IMG/VR virus record: IMGVR_UViG_3300047321_000445 | Span: 1 to 64,000 of that record | DNA: 64,000 bases | Origin: a virus | Direction: 5' to 3' (one strand) | In this document: in pieces, positions 52,929 through 61,505 of the stretch | Layout of the letters: each line of letters begins with the position of its first letter | How positions within the stretch are numbered: position 1 is the first letter of the stretch | Made by a program: the position numbers and the translations under genes | The notes under the pieces: generated by a model | Seen by the model: only the letters and a program-made list of their open reading frames with translations | Database searches by the model: none | What the model was told of the DNA's origin: nothing

Positions 52929-54515
52929 GTGACCGCCGCAGTCTCGGCCCGTCTGCTGAGCACCGCCACGGCCGCTCCCGTTCCGGGACCGCCGACCGCC
53001 GTTCCGGGCACGGCGGCTGCCACTTCGGTTCCGTCCCGCTCGGTTCCCGACGCGGTCTCCGTCGTTCCGGACACGGCGCCTGCCGTTCCCGACGCGGCCC
53101 CCGCCGTTCCGGGCGCGGCCTCCGAGCGTTCCGGACGCGCCCTGTCCGCCGTCGCCATCGTCGGCGGTGCCATCCTCGCCGGGATCGGTTTCACCGGCTC
53201 CTACAACGCGTTGAGGGACCTGGCTTTCAAGCACGGCTTGGGCACCTTCTCCTACGCCTTCCCGGTCGGTATCGACGCCGGGATCGTGGTCCTGTACGTG
53301 CTGGACCTGTACCTGATCCGTCGTCGCTCTCCGTGGCCGCTGCTGCGGTCGCTGGCCCACCTGCTGACCGTCGCCACCATCGTCTTCAACGCGGCCTCAG
53401 CTGACGGGCCGGCCAGTGCCGACCCGATCGGCACCGCGATGCACGCGGTCATCCCCGTCATGTTCGTCGCCTCCGTGGAGGCCGCCCGCAGGCTCGTCGT
53501 GCGGGTGTCTGACTTTGAGGACGGCCGTGACAGTCAGGGCATCCCGCTGACCCGCTGGGCGCTCTCCCCGGCCCCCACGTACGCCCTGTGGCGCCGCATG
53601 AAGCTGTGGGACAAGCAGTCCTACCAGGAGGTTGTGGCGCTGGAGCAGGAGCGCACCGTGTACAAGGCCATGCTCCAGCGCCGGTACGGCAGGCGCTGGA
53701 AGAGGCGCGCCCCGAAGGACGAAATGCTGCCCCTGACTATGGCCCGCTACGGCCTGACAGTTGACGAAGCCCTCGCCCTGCCCCGGCAGGCGCTGGAAGC
53801 CGAGCAGCTGCGCAAGGAGCAGAACGAGGCCCTGGAGCTGGAGGCGCAGCAGCGCGCCGAGGAGCGCGCCGCCGCAGCCCGCATCCACAGCATCAACACG
53901 CAAGGTGACGTCGAGGCGGCCACGCACGCGACCGCGGCGAGGGTCGACGCGGCGAAGTCGGCCGCGAACGCGACCCGCACAGAGGCCGAGCTCGCCGCCG
54001 AGACGCAGTCCCGCATCGCCCAGGAGACCGCGCAGGCGGTCGAGTCGGCGGAGGCCGCCGAAGCTCGACGGCGCGCAGCCGAAGCCGAGCGGGCCGCAGC
54101 CGAAGCGCGAGCCGTCGCAGCCGAAACGAACCAGGCCGCTGCCGGAATGGAAGAGGCCGCGTCCGAAGCGCGCGCCCGTGCCGCCGAGAACGCCCGGCGC
54201 GAGGCCGTAGCACGGGCGGAACTTGAGACCGCTGAGCGGACCGCAGCCGAAGCCAGGCAGCGTGCAGCCGAAGCCAGGGAGCGTGCGGCCGGAATCGAAC
54301 TCCGTGCAACCGAAGCGGAGGATGCCGCCCGCCTCACGCCCCGGGAACGGACCGTCCGCAAGGTCGCCCGCATGGCACTGGTCGAGCACGACGGCCGCCT
54401 CACACAGCTCCCGCTCGAAGCCATCACCGAAGCGTTCGGGGTGTCTTCCACGACCGCCTCGGAGTACCGCAAGGAAGCCGGCGCGCTGATCGCCGACGGA
54501 TACCGGATCCACTGA
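52929..54515 (+). CDS. SpdB-like spread protein (DUF2637)
   Basis: 528 aa; GTG with AAAGGA upstream, chosen over an ATG 14 codons earlier that overlaps a Kor box. Four membrane segments (starting about residues 71, 110, 145 and 185) form the DUF2637 domain. A long Ala/Glu/Arg coiled coil (about 285-465) follows, and the last 45 residues hold an HTH (LPLEAITEAFGVSSTTASEYRKEAG). Streptomyces Spd proteins move plasmids between mycelial compartments. The Ala/Val/Pro-rich N terminus (residues 10-70) is low complexity. Confidence 0.85.
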   Translation: MTAAVSARLLSTATAAPVPGPPTAVPGTAAATSVPSRSVPDAVSVVPDTAPAVPDAAPAVPGAASERSGRALSAVAIVGGAILAGIGFTGSYNALRDLAFKHGLGTFSYAFPVGIDAGIVVLYVLDLYLIRRRSPWPLLRSLAHLLTVATIVFNAASADGPASADPIGTAMHAVIPVMFVASVEAARRLVVRVSDFEDGRDSQGIPLTRWALSPAPTYALWRRMKLWDKQSYQEVVALEQERTVYKAMLQRRYGRRWKRRAPKDEMLPLTMARYGLTVDEALALPRQALEAEQLRKEQNEALELEAQQRAEERAAAARIHSINTQGDVEAATHATAARVDAAKSAANATRTEAELAAETQSRIAQETAQAVESAEAAEARRRAAEAERAAAEARAVAAETNQAAAGMEEAASEARARAAENARREAVARAELETAERTAAEARQRAAEARERAAGIELRATEAEDAARLTPRERTVRKVARMALVEHDGRLTQLPLEAITEAFGVSSTTASEYRKEAGALIADGYRIH

Positions 54516-54533
54516 CCAGAGAAGGGACCAGCC

Positions 54534-54809
54534 GTGTACGGCTCCCGTCGCTCCACCCTCATTGAGGCCGCGGCTGCCATCGGCCAGCGTGTCGTCGCCG
54601 CCGCCCGCCTGTTCTTCAACCTCGCGACCAGCTTCTCCGACTGGTCCCCGACCGGCTTGTACGCGGCGGCCGCCACCGCCCGCTACATGGCCGCGCACCA
54701 GCTGATCGACCAGGCAGAACGCCAGGTCGACGGCGACCCCGACGTCACCTTGGACCAGGTCCGCCAGCCGCTGTGGTTCGGCGCTACGACGCTTCACGAG
54801 GAGCAGTGA
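54534..54809 (+). CDS. Small transfer-operon protein
   Basis: 91 aa; GTG with GAAGGGA upstream. Helical, Ala-rich (LIEAAAAIGQRVVAAARLFFNLATSFSDW), possibly membrane-associated. SpdA-like by position; no motif proves it. Confidence 0.65.
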   Translation: MYGSRRSTLIEAAAAIGQRVVAAARLFFNLATSFSDWSPTGLYAAAATARYMAAHQLIDQAERQVDGDPDVTLDQVRQPLWFGATTLHEEQ

Positions 54810-55474
54810 TGACGACTCCCACCGGTTCCGGTGCCCGGACGACCCCGTACGACTGGAAAGACGACGCTGGCTCTGGGTGGGCCGGGAGCGACCCGAACGC
54901 GACGCGGCCGACGCGACAGGCCCCGCCCCGGCCCCGTCCCGAGGCGAACGGCGGGGCCACGGCCGGCCCGCGCGTGTCCAAGGAGCGCAACATCCACGTG
55001 CACATCGGCGAGGGTGGCGACGGCAAGGACGGCGGCAAGGGCGGCGGCAAGGGTGGTAACGGTGCAGGTCAGGCCGCTTCCGGCGCGCCCGGCAACCACC
55101 AGGGCGACGGCATGATCGCGACTATCGAGCGCATCGAGTTCAAGTCGGAGAAAGACATCCTGGCCCTGGCCAAGGCCGTCAACCGGCTGGGCCGCGAGCT
55201 GCACTTCATCCTCGGCATGCGCGCCGAGGAGATCCAGGCCGTCCTGTCCACCTACAAGGGCAAGTGGTACACGTTCGGCGCCTCTTCGAGGGTCAAGGCC
55301 CGCCTGGTCGCCATGCACCTCAAGGTCAGCGCGGAGGCCGCGAAGGCCCTCGGTGTCGGCGCCCTGAAGATGGCGTACGCCTTTGACCGGCACTTCGTGA
55401 AGCCCGAGCAGGAAGCCAAGAAGCGGCGCAACGGCCAGAAGGCCCGCCGCGAGTTCACGATCGGAGAGGAGTAG
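54809..55474 (+). CDS. Transfer-operon hypothetical protein
   Basis: 221 aa; ATG overlapping the previous stop (TGATG). N-terminal 100 residues are disordered with a Gly/Lys repeat (GGKGGGKGG). The C-terminal 120 are helical (EKDILALAKAVNRLGRELHFILGMRAEEIQAVLS, KARLVAMHLKVSAEAAKAL). Family not recognised; position just before traB is like small tra genes of pSAM2-type plasmids. Confidence 0.65.
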   Translation: MTTPTGSGARTTPYDWKDDAGSGWAGSDPNATRPTRQAPPRPRPEANGGATAGPRVSKERNIHVHIGEGGDGKDGGKGGGKGGNGAGQAASGAPGNHQGDGMIATIERIEFKSEKDILALAKAVNRLGRELHFILGMRAEEIQAVLSTYKGKWYTFGASSRVKARLVAMHLKVSAEAAKALGVGALKMAYAFDRHFVKPEQEAKKRRNGQKARREFTIGEE

Positions 55475-55479
55475 CGGCC

Positions 55480-57603
55480 ATGGCCCGCGTCACCAGCACC
55501 ACCAACGGCAAGACCGAGCAGGTCAACACGGCGCAGGCCACGGACCTCGTGCCGGTCGGCAAGGGGGGTGTCGTCTCCCACCTGCTCGGCAAGGCACTGC
55601 CGTACGCCTCTCCGTGGCTCGGCGCCGGTGCACTCCCGCCGCTCGCCGGGCTCGCCACGAACACCATGTGGGGCGACACCGCCGTCCACGCCGGGTTCGC
55701 CTCCGCAGGGCTCGGGATCGGCGGAGCCGTCCTCTCCGCTGTGACCTGGCAGGTTGCCGGGGGGAACAACAAGTTCCGTCGCTTCCGGCGCGCCCAGGCC
55801 ACCGCGAGCGTGGCGGCGGGGATGGGCTGGCTGACGGCCGCGACCTCGGCCGGCCCGTTCGGCCACCCCATGATCGACCTGTGGCTGATGGGGGGCGGCC
55901 TGTTCGCCGCCTCCTGGAACATCCGGTCGGTCATGCGGAACGCCCACGACGAGACTGAGCAGGTCGAGGGCAAGAGCGGACTGGGCAAGATCGCTGAGGC
56001 GATCGGGCTGGAGAAGGTGAAGGTCAGGGACGCCAAGGGCAACGGCAAGGGCATGGTGAAGGCGGCCATCGAGGTCGCTCCCGGGGCGACCCTGGACGAC
56101 GTGCAGGCGGCTCTCCCGAAGCTGACCGCGGCCCTGCACGTCCCCGGCTCCGGTGCCACCGTCACCAAGGACCTGGAAAACGCTGGTGAGGGCGTCATCA
56201 ACCTGCGTGTCGCAGACCTGCTGAAGGACGGAGTCGAGTTCATACCGCCCATCCGGCTGGGCATGCTGCCGAACGAACCGCTGCCGCTCGGCCTGTACGC
56301 GGACGGCGAAGAGTTCATCATCAACCCGTTCGACGCCGAGATCCTCCAGCACCTGCTGGTCATGGGCGTCACCGGCGCAGGCAAGAGCGAGTTCGCCCGC
56401 GGCCTGCTCGCCCACCTGATGACCCGCCGCAAGATGACCGTGATGGTCGTCGACACCGCCAAGGGCCGTCAGTCCATGGGGCACATTGCCCACGGGGTGG
56501 ACTGGTTCGTCACCACCACCCGCGAGGCAAAGCACCTGCTCAAGGCCCTGCCCGGGGCCATCCAGGCACGCGGCGACGTCCTCGCGGAAGAGGGCCTGGA
56601 CCAGTGGACACCCAAGTCCAGGCTGAACGCCATGGTGGTCTGGGTCGAAGAGGCCGCCGACCTCGCCGACTTCGCCGAGCTGGACGAGATCGCCCGCAAG
56701 GCGCGCTCGGTCGGCATCTGGCTGGTGATCTCGCTCCAGCGCGCGACCTGGACGAACGTGTCCACCGACGTCCGCGCCAACCTCCAGGCGTCCGCGTGCT
56801 TCGGCGTGGACACCGCAGGGGACGCCGGATTCGGCCTGCCCGCCCGCGTGACCGACGCAGGCGCCATCCCGGACTGGGGCGCCACCCGACCCGGCTACGC
56901 CTTCGCCACCGGCATGGGAATCCCCGATAACCGCTGGACGATGGAGTGGCGCTCGGGCCTGACCGACCGGGAGTTCCTGTCCGCGCTGGTCACGGCCGCA
57001 ACACCGTTCCGTGACCCGCTGGACGACACGACCGCGAAGGCCCTGGGTTTGGCGTACGCGCAGCGCACCCGCCCGGGCACGAACCGGATGAACATGCAGG
57101 CCAGCGAGGCGCAGGAGGCCAGCTCCGCTCAGCAGCTGCTGGCCGCCGCGCACGTGCTGGGCGAGGCACTGGAGGACGCCGGAGTGGACCTGAACAGTCT
57201 GCCCACGGGCAGCGACGACGAGCGCATCGAGGTGGAGATGGAGGACGCATACGCCGAGGTCATGGGCATGATCCCGGACGATCCGGAGCCGGGCGCGCCG
57301 TACGCGAACCTGGATCTGGACGACGACATGCCCGAAGACACCGACACCGGGATGGAGTTCGCGGAGCCCGAGAAGCTTCCGCCTGCGGACGCCCGGCGCC
57401 TGCTGCACGAGCAGCTGCACGAGTGGGCGCAGCGGGACCGGCTCACGTTCCAGCCTGCGGACCTGGCCCCGGTCACGGTCGCAGCCGGCCGGAAGCGGCC
57501 GTGGCTCCAGGGCGAGTTGAAGCGGCTGGTGGAGGCGGGTGTGCTGCGGCACGACTCGCACGGCGAGTACGACATCGTCCAGTCGCCGCTTGTGCCCGCA
57601 TAG
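55480..57603 (+). CDS. traB: TraB-type FtsK/SpoIIIE DNA translocase
   Basis: 707 aa; ATG five bases after the previous stop. Two or three membrane segments in residues about 35-150, then a RecA-like motor: Walker A GVTGAGKSE near 297 and Walker B MVVWVEEAAD near 385. The C-terminal 50 residues (RLTFQPADLAPVTV, LKRLVEAGVLRHDSHGEYDIV) form a winged helix like FtsK-gamma, which reads 8-bp clt repeats. TraB hexamers pump double-stranded plasmid DNA into the recipient, the hallmark of Streptomyces conjugation. Full length. Confidence 0.92.
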   Translation: MARVTSTTNGKTEQVNTAQATDLVPVGKGGVVSHLLGKALPYASPWLGAGALPPLAGLATNTMWGDTAVHAGFASAGLGIGGAVLSAVTWQVAGGNNKFRRFRRAQATASVAAGMGWLTAATSAGPFGHPMIDLWLMGGGLFAASWNIRSVMRNAHDETEQVEGKSGLGKIAEAIGLEKVKVRDAKGNGKGMVKAAIEVAPGATLDDVQAALPKLTAALHVPGSGATVTKDLENAGEGVINLRVADLLKDGVEFIPPIRLGMLPNEPLPLGLYADGEEFIINPFDAEILQHLLVMGVTGAGKSEFARGLLAHLMTRRKMTVMVVDTAKGRQSMGHIAHGVDWFVTTTREAKHLLKALPGAIQARGDVLAEEGLDQWTPKSRLNAMVVWVEEAADLADFAELDEIARKARSVGIWLVISLQRATWTNVSTDVRANLQASACFGVDTAGDAGFGLPARVTDAGAIPDWGATRPGYAFATGMGIPDNRWTMEWRSGLTDREFLSALVTAATPFRDPLDDTTAKALGLAYAQRTRPGTNRMNMQASEAQEASSAQQLLAAAHVLGEALEDAGVDLNSLPTGSDDERIEVEMEDAYAEVMGMIPDDPEPGAPYANLDLDDDMPEDTDTGMEFAEPEKLPPADARRLLHEQLHEWAQRDRLTFQPADLAPVTVAAGRKRPWLQGELKRLVEAGVLRHDSHGEYDIVQSPLVPA

Positions 57604-57637
57604 CAGTAACCCACCGTGATCACCTCACTGTCACGGT

Positions 57638-57666
57638 CCCGGCCTGACTTTGACTGTCAGGCCGGG
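57638..57666 (+). terminator. Hairpin after traB
   Basis: CCCGGCCTGAC/GTCAGGCCGGG, 11-bp perfect arms, 35 bp after the traB stop. Confidence 0.8.
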
Positions 57667-57689
57667 AGGGGGCCCTAAGGAAAGTCACC

Positions 57690-57775
57690 TGACAACGGGC
57701 CTAAAAACGGCTCTGACAGCCCGTCTGACTGTCAAAACAGCCCTCCCCGGCACCCGCCTGACAGCCACCCGCTGT
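57690..57775. repeat. Clustered CTGAC repeats, candidate clt region
   Basis: CTGACA or CTGACT occurs four times in about 85 bp (CCTGACAACGG, CTCTGACAGCC, GTCTGACTGTC, GCCTGACAGCC), between traB and the next gene. TraB proteins act on short repeats near their own gene; this is the most repetitive DNA there. The link is inference. Confidence 0.35.
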
Positions 57776-57805
57776 AACCGAACGCCTGAACAGGAGCTCC
57801 ATCCC

Positions 57806-58330
57806 ATGAACCGTCTGCCCGAGCCCGAGCTGCGGCAGCCCCCCGCCAAGCAGGCCGGGCAGCCTGACGTCGACCGCACGGTCGACCAGCTCGTGAACGC
57901 CGTCGACCAGGCCCTCCTGGCGCGAGCCCCGTACGTCGTTCCGACGTCCTTCCGCGACGAGACGAAGACGCCCAAGATCGGCAACGCGATGCCCGTGGCG
58001 CAGCCCGGCCGGCCGCCCATGAGCCAGCGGGCCGTCGACCTCAACACGACCATGCTCGCCGGGGGAGCCACCTTCACCATGGTCGGCGGAACGGTATCGG
58101 TCGTCATGTACGTGTCCCAGTGGGCCGACCCGGCGGTCTGCGGCATCGTCTTCGGGTCGCTTGTGGCCCTGCCCCTCGCCCTGGGCCGCCTCATGAGACG
58201 CACCAAGGAGGTTGTGGAGGCCGCCCCGGCCACCCACAACCACTTCTACGAGGCGCCCGTCACGAACGTGACCGTGGAGAACCACACCAAGGGGATCATC
58301 GCCACGAACCGCAACGAGCTGCCCAAGTAG
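57806..58330 (+). CDS. Two-TM transfer-operon protein
   Basis: 174 aa; ATG with CAGGAG upstream. Two hydrophobic stretches (GATFTMVGGTVSVVMYVSQWA, CGIVFGSLVALPLALGRLM) near residues 90-130 and a short soluble C terminus (NHFYEAPVTNVTVENHTK). Membrane spread/transfer protein by position; family not recognised. Confidence 0.65.
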   Translation: MNRLPEPELRQPPAKQAGQPDVDRTVDQLVNAVDQALLARAPYVVPTSFRDETKTPKIGNAMPVAQPGRPPMSQRAVDLNTTMLAGGATFTMVGGTVSVVMYVSQWADPAVCGIVFGSLVALPLALGRLMRRTKEVVEAAPATHNHFYEAPVTNVTVENHTKGIIATNRNELPK

Positions 58331-58340
58331 CCTCCCGTCC

Positions 58341-58379
58341 ACGGCCCCGGCCCCGAACTCCCTCGGGTGCCGGGGCCGT
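58341..58379 (+). terminator. Terminator of the transfer operon
   Basis: ACGGCCCCGG/CCGGGGCCGT with a second inner pairing CCCGA..TCGGG, followed by TGACG. Confidence 0.8.
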
Positions 58380-58427
58380 TGACGTGTGTCACACTGCGCG
58401 GTGGCTAACACACGTCCAGGGGGGACC

Positions 58428-58757
58428 ATGCGCCACATCACCACCGCGGCGGCCGCCGTCTGCGCGGCCGCCGTGCTCGCGCTCACCGGCTGCTCCAGCT
58501 CCGACACCAGCAAGCCCGCCAAGCCTTCGCCGGCTGCGTCCTCGAGCGCCCCGGCGAAGCCGAAGCTGTCGGCGGCCGAGCAGATCAAGGCGTGCACCGA
58601 TGCGATCGCCGCAGGGCAGGACAAGGGGGACGGCGCACCGGAGTGCACGGACCTGTCGGCGGACGACTACATGAAGGCGCTCCAAGACGCGAACGAGCAA
58701 GGCCGGGGCGGGTTGCAGAAGCTCATCGATGAGGCGTCGAAGTCGGCGCAGCCGTGA
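58428..58757 (+). CDS. Small lipoprotein
   Basis: 109 aa; ATG with GGGGGGA upstream. Signal peptide MRHITTAAAAVCAAAVLA then the lipobox LTGC, so it is exported and lipid-anchored. A Ser/Pro/Lys linker and a helical C terminus (EQIKACTDAIAAGQ ... DYMKALQDANEQ) with two Cys. Surface lipoproteins of plasmids can act in entry exclusion; this is inference. Confidence 0.8.
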   Translation: MRHITTAAAAVCAAAVLALTGCSSSDTSKPAKPSPAASSSAPAKPKLSAAEQIKACTDAIAAGQDKGDGAPECTDLSADDYMKALQDANEQGRGGLQKLIDEASKSAQP

Positions 58758-58831
58758 TCTCGGTGGAACTCTGCTTGACAGAAAGATCGCACCGAGGCGA
58801 CTATCTGCTTCGCTAGGTTCAATGCGCGTCA

Positions 58832-58859
58832 GGGTCACCCCTTCCACCCGGGGTGGCCC
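58832..58859 (+). terminator. Intrinsic terminator upstream of the 58883 gene
   Basis: GGGTCACCCC/GGGGTGGCCC (one mismatch) then CTTTTG, directly before an HTH gene. It ends transcription from the lipoprotein side. Confidence 0.75.
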
Positions 58860-58882
58860 TTTTGCATGTCCCGGGAGCATCC

Positions 58883-59077
58883 ATGGCGTATACCCCCGTC
58901 CTCCTCGCCCCCGGCGATGTCGCCCACCTGATCCGGCGCCCTGTCGGCACGGTCACCCGCTGGGCGTCCGAGGGGCGGCTCACCTCCTACGACGGCATGT
59001 ACGACTGGCTGGAGCTGCAAGACGTGGTCGCCGGACGCCTTCGCGTCCCGCCTGTCCGCCACGCTGCCGCGGCCTGA
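58883..59077 (+). CDS. MerR/excisionase-like HTH protein
   Basis: 64 aa; ATG start with CGGGAG upstream. LAPGDVAHLIRRPVGTVTRWASEGRLTSYDGMYDWLELQDVVAGRL (residues about 7-53) is an HTH_17 domain, as in excisionases. Short proteins like this act as DNA-binding regulators. Possibly coupled to the 59100 gene. Confidence 0.7.
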   Translation: MAYTPVLLAPGDVAHLIRRPVGTVTRWASEGRLTSYDGMYDWLELQDVVAGRLRVPPVRHAAAA

Positions 59078-59099
59078 ACCGACACCTGGGAGGCGCCTG

Positions 59100-59282
59100 G
59101 TGGCTAACGCTGCCCCCAACCCCACACCCGCCCCCGTCACCCGTGATGTAGCCCTCCAGCACGCTGCCCGTCTGCTCCTGGCCGCCGAGATGCTGACCGA
59201 CCAGGCGCTCATGGCCCGGTACGAGTCGCTTGCGGACTCGTGGATCGTGATGGCCCACACCCTCGGCGGCGACAGCGAGTAG
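59100..59282 (+). CDS. Small hypothetical protein
   Basis: 60 aa; GTG start. Helical (RDVALQHAARLLLAAEMLTDQALMARYESLAD). No family recognised; ends just before a terminator. Confidence 0.6.
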   Translation: MANAAPNPTPAPVTRDVALQHAARLLLAAEMLTDQALMARYESLADSWIVMAHTLGGDSE

Positions 59283-59297
59283 ACCGCCCCATAGACC

Positions 59298-59332
59298 GGC
59301 CCCCTTCGCCTAGTGCTCGGGCGAAGGGGGCC
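59298..59332 (+). terminator. Intrinsic terminator
   Basis: GGCCCCCTTCGCC/GGCGAAGGGGGCC, 13-bp perfect arms, then TTTCC. Confidence 0.85.
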
Positions 59333-59460
59333 TTTCCACGCCTGCCGTCGCGTATTGAGGGGTGCGCGACGGCAGGCCCCCTCTTGCCCGGTCCCGGCCG
59401 CCGACTCCACGGCCGGGACCGGTGCCCTCCTTCTCCGACGACTTCACGGGAGGCCGCCTC

Positions 59461-60195
59461 ATGCCGTGGCTCTTGGGCCGGGGAAACAGCGAGCTGGGCG
59501 CCGAAGGCATCTACCACTGGTCGCTGCCCGCGTGGGTGGTCGAACTCCCGTGGGGTGGCCACTTCAACGTGTGTCCGTCCGCTTCGGCGTGCGCCCCCCT
59601 CTGTTACGCCAGGAAGGGCACTTACCAGTTCTCCAACGTCAAGGCCGCCCACATGCGGAACCTGCTGCTGACCTTGCAGGACCTGCCCGAGTTCGAGCGG
59701 CAGATGACTGAAGAGGTCCAGCACCCCCGCTACCAGGGCGGATACGTCCGCATTCACGACAGTGGGGACTTCCATAGCCAGGACTACCTGGAGGCGTGGC
59801 TGCGGATCATCCGCTCCGCTAAGGGCGTTCGTTTTTACTGCTATACGAAGGAAGTCGCCCTCTTTCAGGACGTGGTGGAACCCGACCCGCCCGCCAACTT
59901 CGGCTGGGTCTACAGCCTCGGCGGCAAGCAGGACCAGGCCATCGACCTGGCCACCATGCGGCACGCCGACGTGTTCCCCAGCGAGGAAGCGATCGCCTAC
60001 CACGGCTACGCCTCGCAAGACGCCTCCGACCTCCTCGCCGTCTACGGCGAAGACCTGCGGGTCGGCATCCCGGCGAACAACATCCCCCAACTGCGCCGCG
60101 AGCAAGGCATGCAGTCCTTCGGCTCGCTCCAGCGCATCCGCGACAACCAGGCACAGGCCAAGTCCGGCCGGCGCCGCCCTTCCGACCCTGAGTGA
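59461..60195 (+). CDS. GP88-like phage protein
   Basis: 244 aa; ATG with GGGAGG upstream. FNVCPSASACAPLCYARKGTYQF near residues 40-62, then YVRIHDSGDFHSQDYLEAWLRII and VRFYCYTKE, match GP88-type proteins of mycobacteriophages. The Cys set may hold a metal or Fe-S cluster. GP88 biochemistry is unknown; relatives are common in phage loci near DNA-modification genes. First gene of a possible modification cassette. Confidence 0.7.
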   Translation: MPWLLGRGNSELGAEGIYHWSLPAWVVELPWGGHFNVCPSASACAPLCYARKGTYQFSNVKAAHMRNLLLTLQDLPEFERQMTEEVQHPRYQGGYVRIHDSGDFHSQDYLEAWLRIIRSAKGVRFYCYTKEVALFQDVVEPDPPANFGWVYSLGGKQDQAIDLATMRHADVFPSEEAIAYHGYASQDASDLLAVYGEDLRVGIPANNIPQLRREQGMQSFGSLQRIRDNQAQAKSGRRRPSDPE

Positions 60196-60207
60196 TGAGG
60201 ACCCCTC

Positions 60208-61011
60208 ATGCCTGCTGGCTACCTCGAAACCCGCGACGTCCCGATCGCCGACCTCACCCCCTACCCGGGCAACGCGAAGCGGGGCGACGTCGAGGCGATT
60301 CGCCGGTCCCTGACCCGTAACGGCCAGTACCGGTCCCTGATCGTGAGGCAGACCAGCGACGGCGCGCTGATCGTGCTCGCCGGAAACCACACGATGCAGG
60401 CCCTCGCCGCCAACGGCGAACAGACGGCGCGCTGCGAGGTCATCAGCTGCGACGACGCCGAGGCCAAGCGGATCAACCTCGCGGACAACCGGCTGTCGGA
60501 GCTGGGCACGTGGGATGACGGCGCGCTCACCGCGCTGCTGAAGGACGTGCAGGACGACCTGGAAGGCACCGGGTACGGGGCCGACGACCTGGACGAGCTG
60601 CTGCAAGCCACGGGCGAACTCGCGGCCGGTGCGACGGAGTTCCTGACGGACTTCCTCACCCCGCCCCCGGCTGTGCCCGCCCCCGCGGCCCCGGTCCCTT
60701 CGGTCCCTTCGGCTCCGGGTACTCCCGGCCAGGAGGCGCCGGCTGCGGACACGGCGTCGGACGACACGGGCACCGTCCCGCCCCCGGCCCCGATCACCCC
60801 GGCGCAGCCGTACGAGCCGCCCCCGGCCGTGCCCGCGCCGACCGGGCCACTGGTGACGCCTATCCAGTGGATCGTCACCGTCGAGCAGCGCGACATCATC
60901 CGGGCCGCCCTCAAGCACGCCCAGGAGACGAACGGCCTGGACAACTCCTCCGCCGCCCTCACCGCCGTGTGCGCGGCCTACCTCGAAACCCAGGAGAGCA
61001 ACCCCTCATGA
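60208..61011 (+). CDS. ParB-like nuclease-domain protein
   Basis: 267 aa; ATG start. VPIADLTPYPGNAKRGDVEAIRRSLTRNGQYRSLIVRQ and IVLAGNHTMQALAANGEQTARCEVI (residues about 9-75) are the ParB/Sulfiredoxin-like N-terminal domain. The middle is Pro/Ala-rich, the C terminus helical. Phage proteins of this type occur beside PP-loop/PAPS-reductase-like genes, as in the IbrB-IbrA pair. Unlike partition ParB it has no HTH. It may be a nucleotide- or DNA-modification partner. Confidence 0.75.
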   Translation: MPAGYLETRDVPIADLTPYPGNAKRGDVEAIRRSLTRNGQYRSLIVRQTSDGALIVLAGNHTMQALAANGEQTARCEVISCDDAEAKRINLADNRLSELGTWDDGALTALLKDVQDDLEGTGYGADDLDELLQATGELAAGATEFLTDFLTPPPAVPAPAAPVPSVPSAPGTPGQEAPAADTASDDTGTVPPPAPITPAQPYEPPPAVPAPTGPLVTPIQWIVTVEQRDIIRAALKHAQETNGLDNSSAALTAVCAAYLETQESNPS

Positions 61012-61505
61012 GCGAAACCCACGCCTACGGCCACAACCCCATCGACTATGGCCACGACGGTCCCAGCCTGAACATCGTTAACCTGGTCGACGCCATGGAG
61101 GCCATCAAGGTGGACGGTGTCCCCGTCCACGGCGCGGACGCGACCGGGCTGCCGCTGCACTCGAACGGCCACCTGGGTGTCGACATGCTGTCCGTGCCGC
61201 CGAACGCGCAGTTCCCGATCCATACCCACCCGGGCGACCACCTGCTGCTGTGCCTGGAAGGCGAGGGCACCATCACCATCGGCGACGTCACCTACGAGGT
61301 GGAGCCGGGCGACATCTACATGGTGCCCGGCGAGATCCCGCACGCCGTCGGCGCCGGGGGCGCCGGGCACGTCCTGATCGCGACCGGCTCGCCGCACAAG
61401 CCCGTCGACTCCCCGGAACGGATGACGTACACGGACTGGGCGGGCAACCCGACCGGTCGGCCCCTGTTCGTCGACATCGAGGCCGAGCCCGGGTCGGAGT
61501 CGTGA
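61008..61505 (+). CDS. Cupin-fold protein
   Basis: 165 aa; ATG overlapping the previous stop as ATGA. FPIHTHPGDHLLLCLEGEGTITIGDVTYEVEPGDIYMVPGEIPHAVGAG (residues about 65-115) contains the two cupin motifs with H-x-H...E and H as metal ligands. Cupins are oxygenases, isomerases or sugar-binding. Its substrate is unknown; it is coupled to the PP-loop gene that follows. Confidence 0.8.
   Translation: MSETHAYGHNPIDYGHDGPSLNIVNLVDAMEAIKVDGVPVHGADATGLPLHSNGHLGVDMLSVPPNAQFPIHTHPGDHLLLCLEGEGTITIGDVTYEVEPGDIYMVPGEIPHAVGAGGAGHVLIATGSPHKPVDSPERMTYTDWAGNPTGRPLFVDIEAEPGSES

Noticed and set aside
55252-57561. A 769-aa minus-strand frame opposite traB
   Set aside because: No motifs; traB is unmistakable on the plus strand.
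59209-60918. A 569-aa minus-strand frame opposite the GP88-like and ParB-like genes
   Set aside because: Arg/Gly/Val-rich mirror of coding DNA with no ribosome site.
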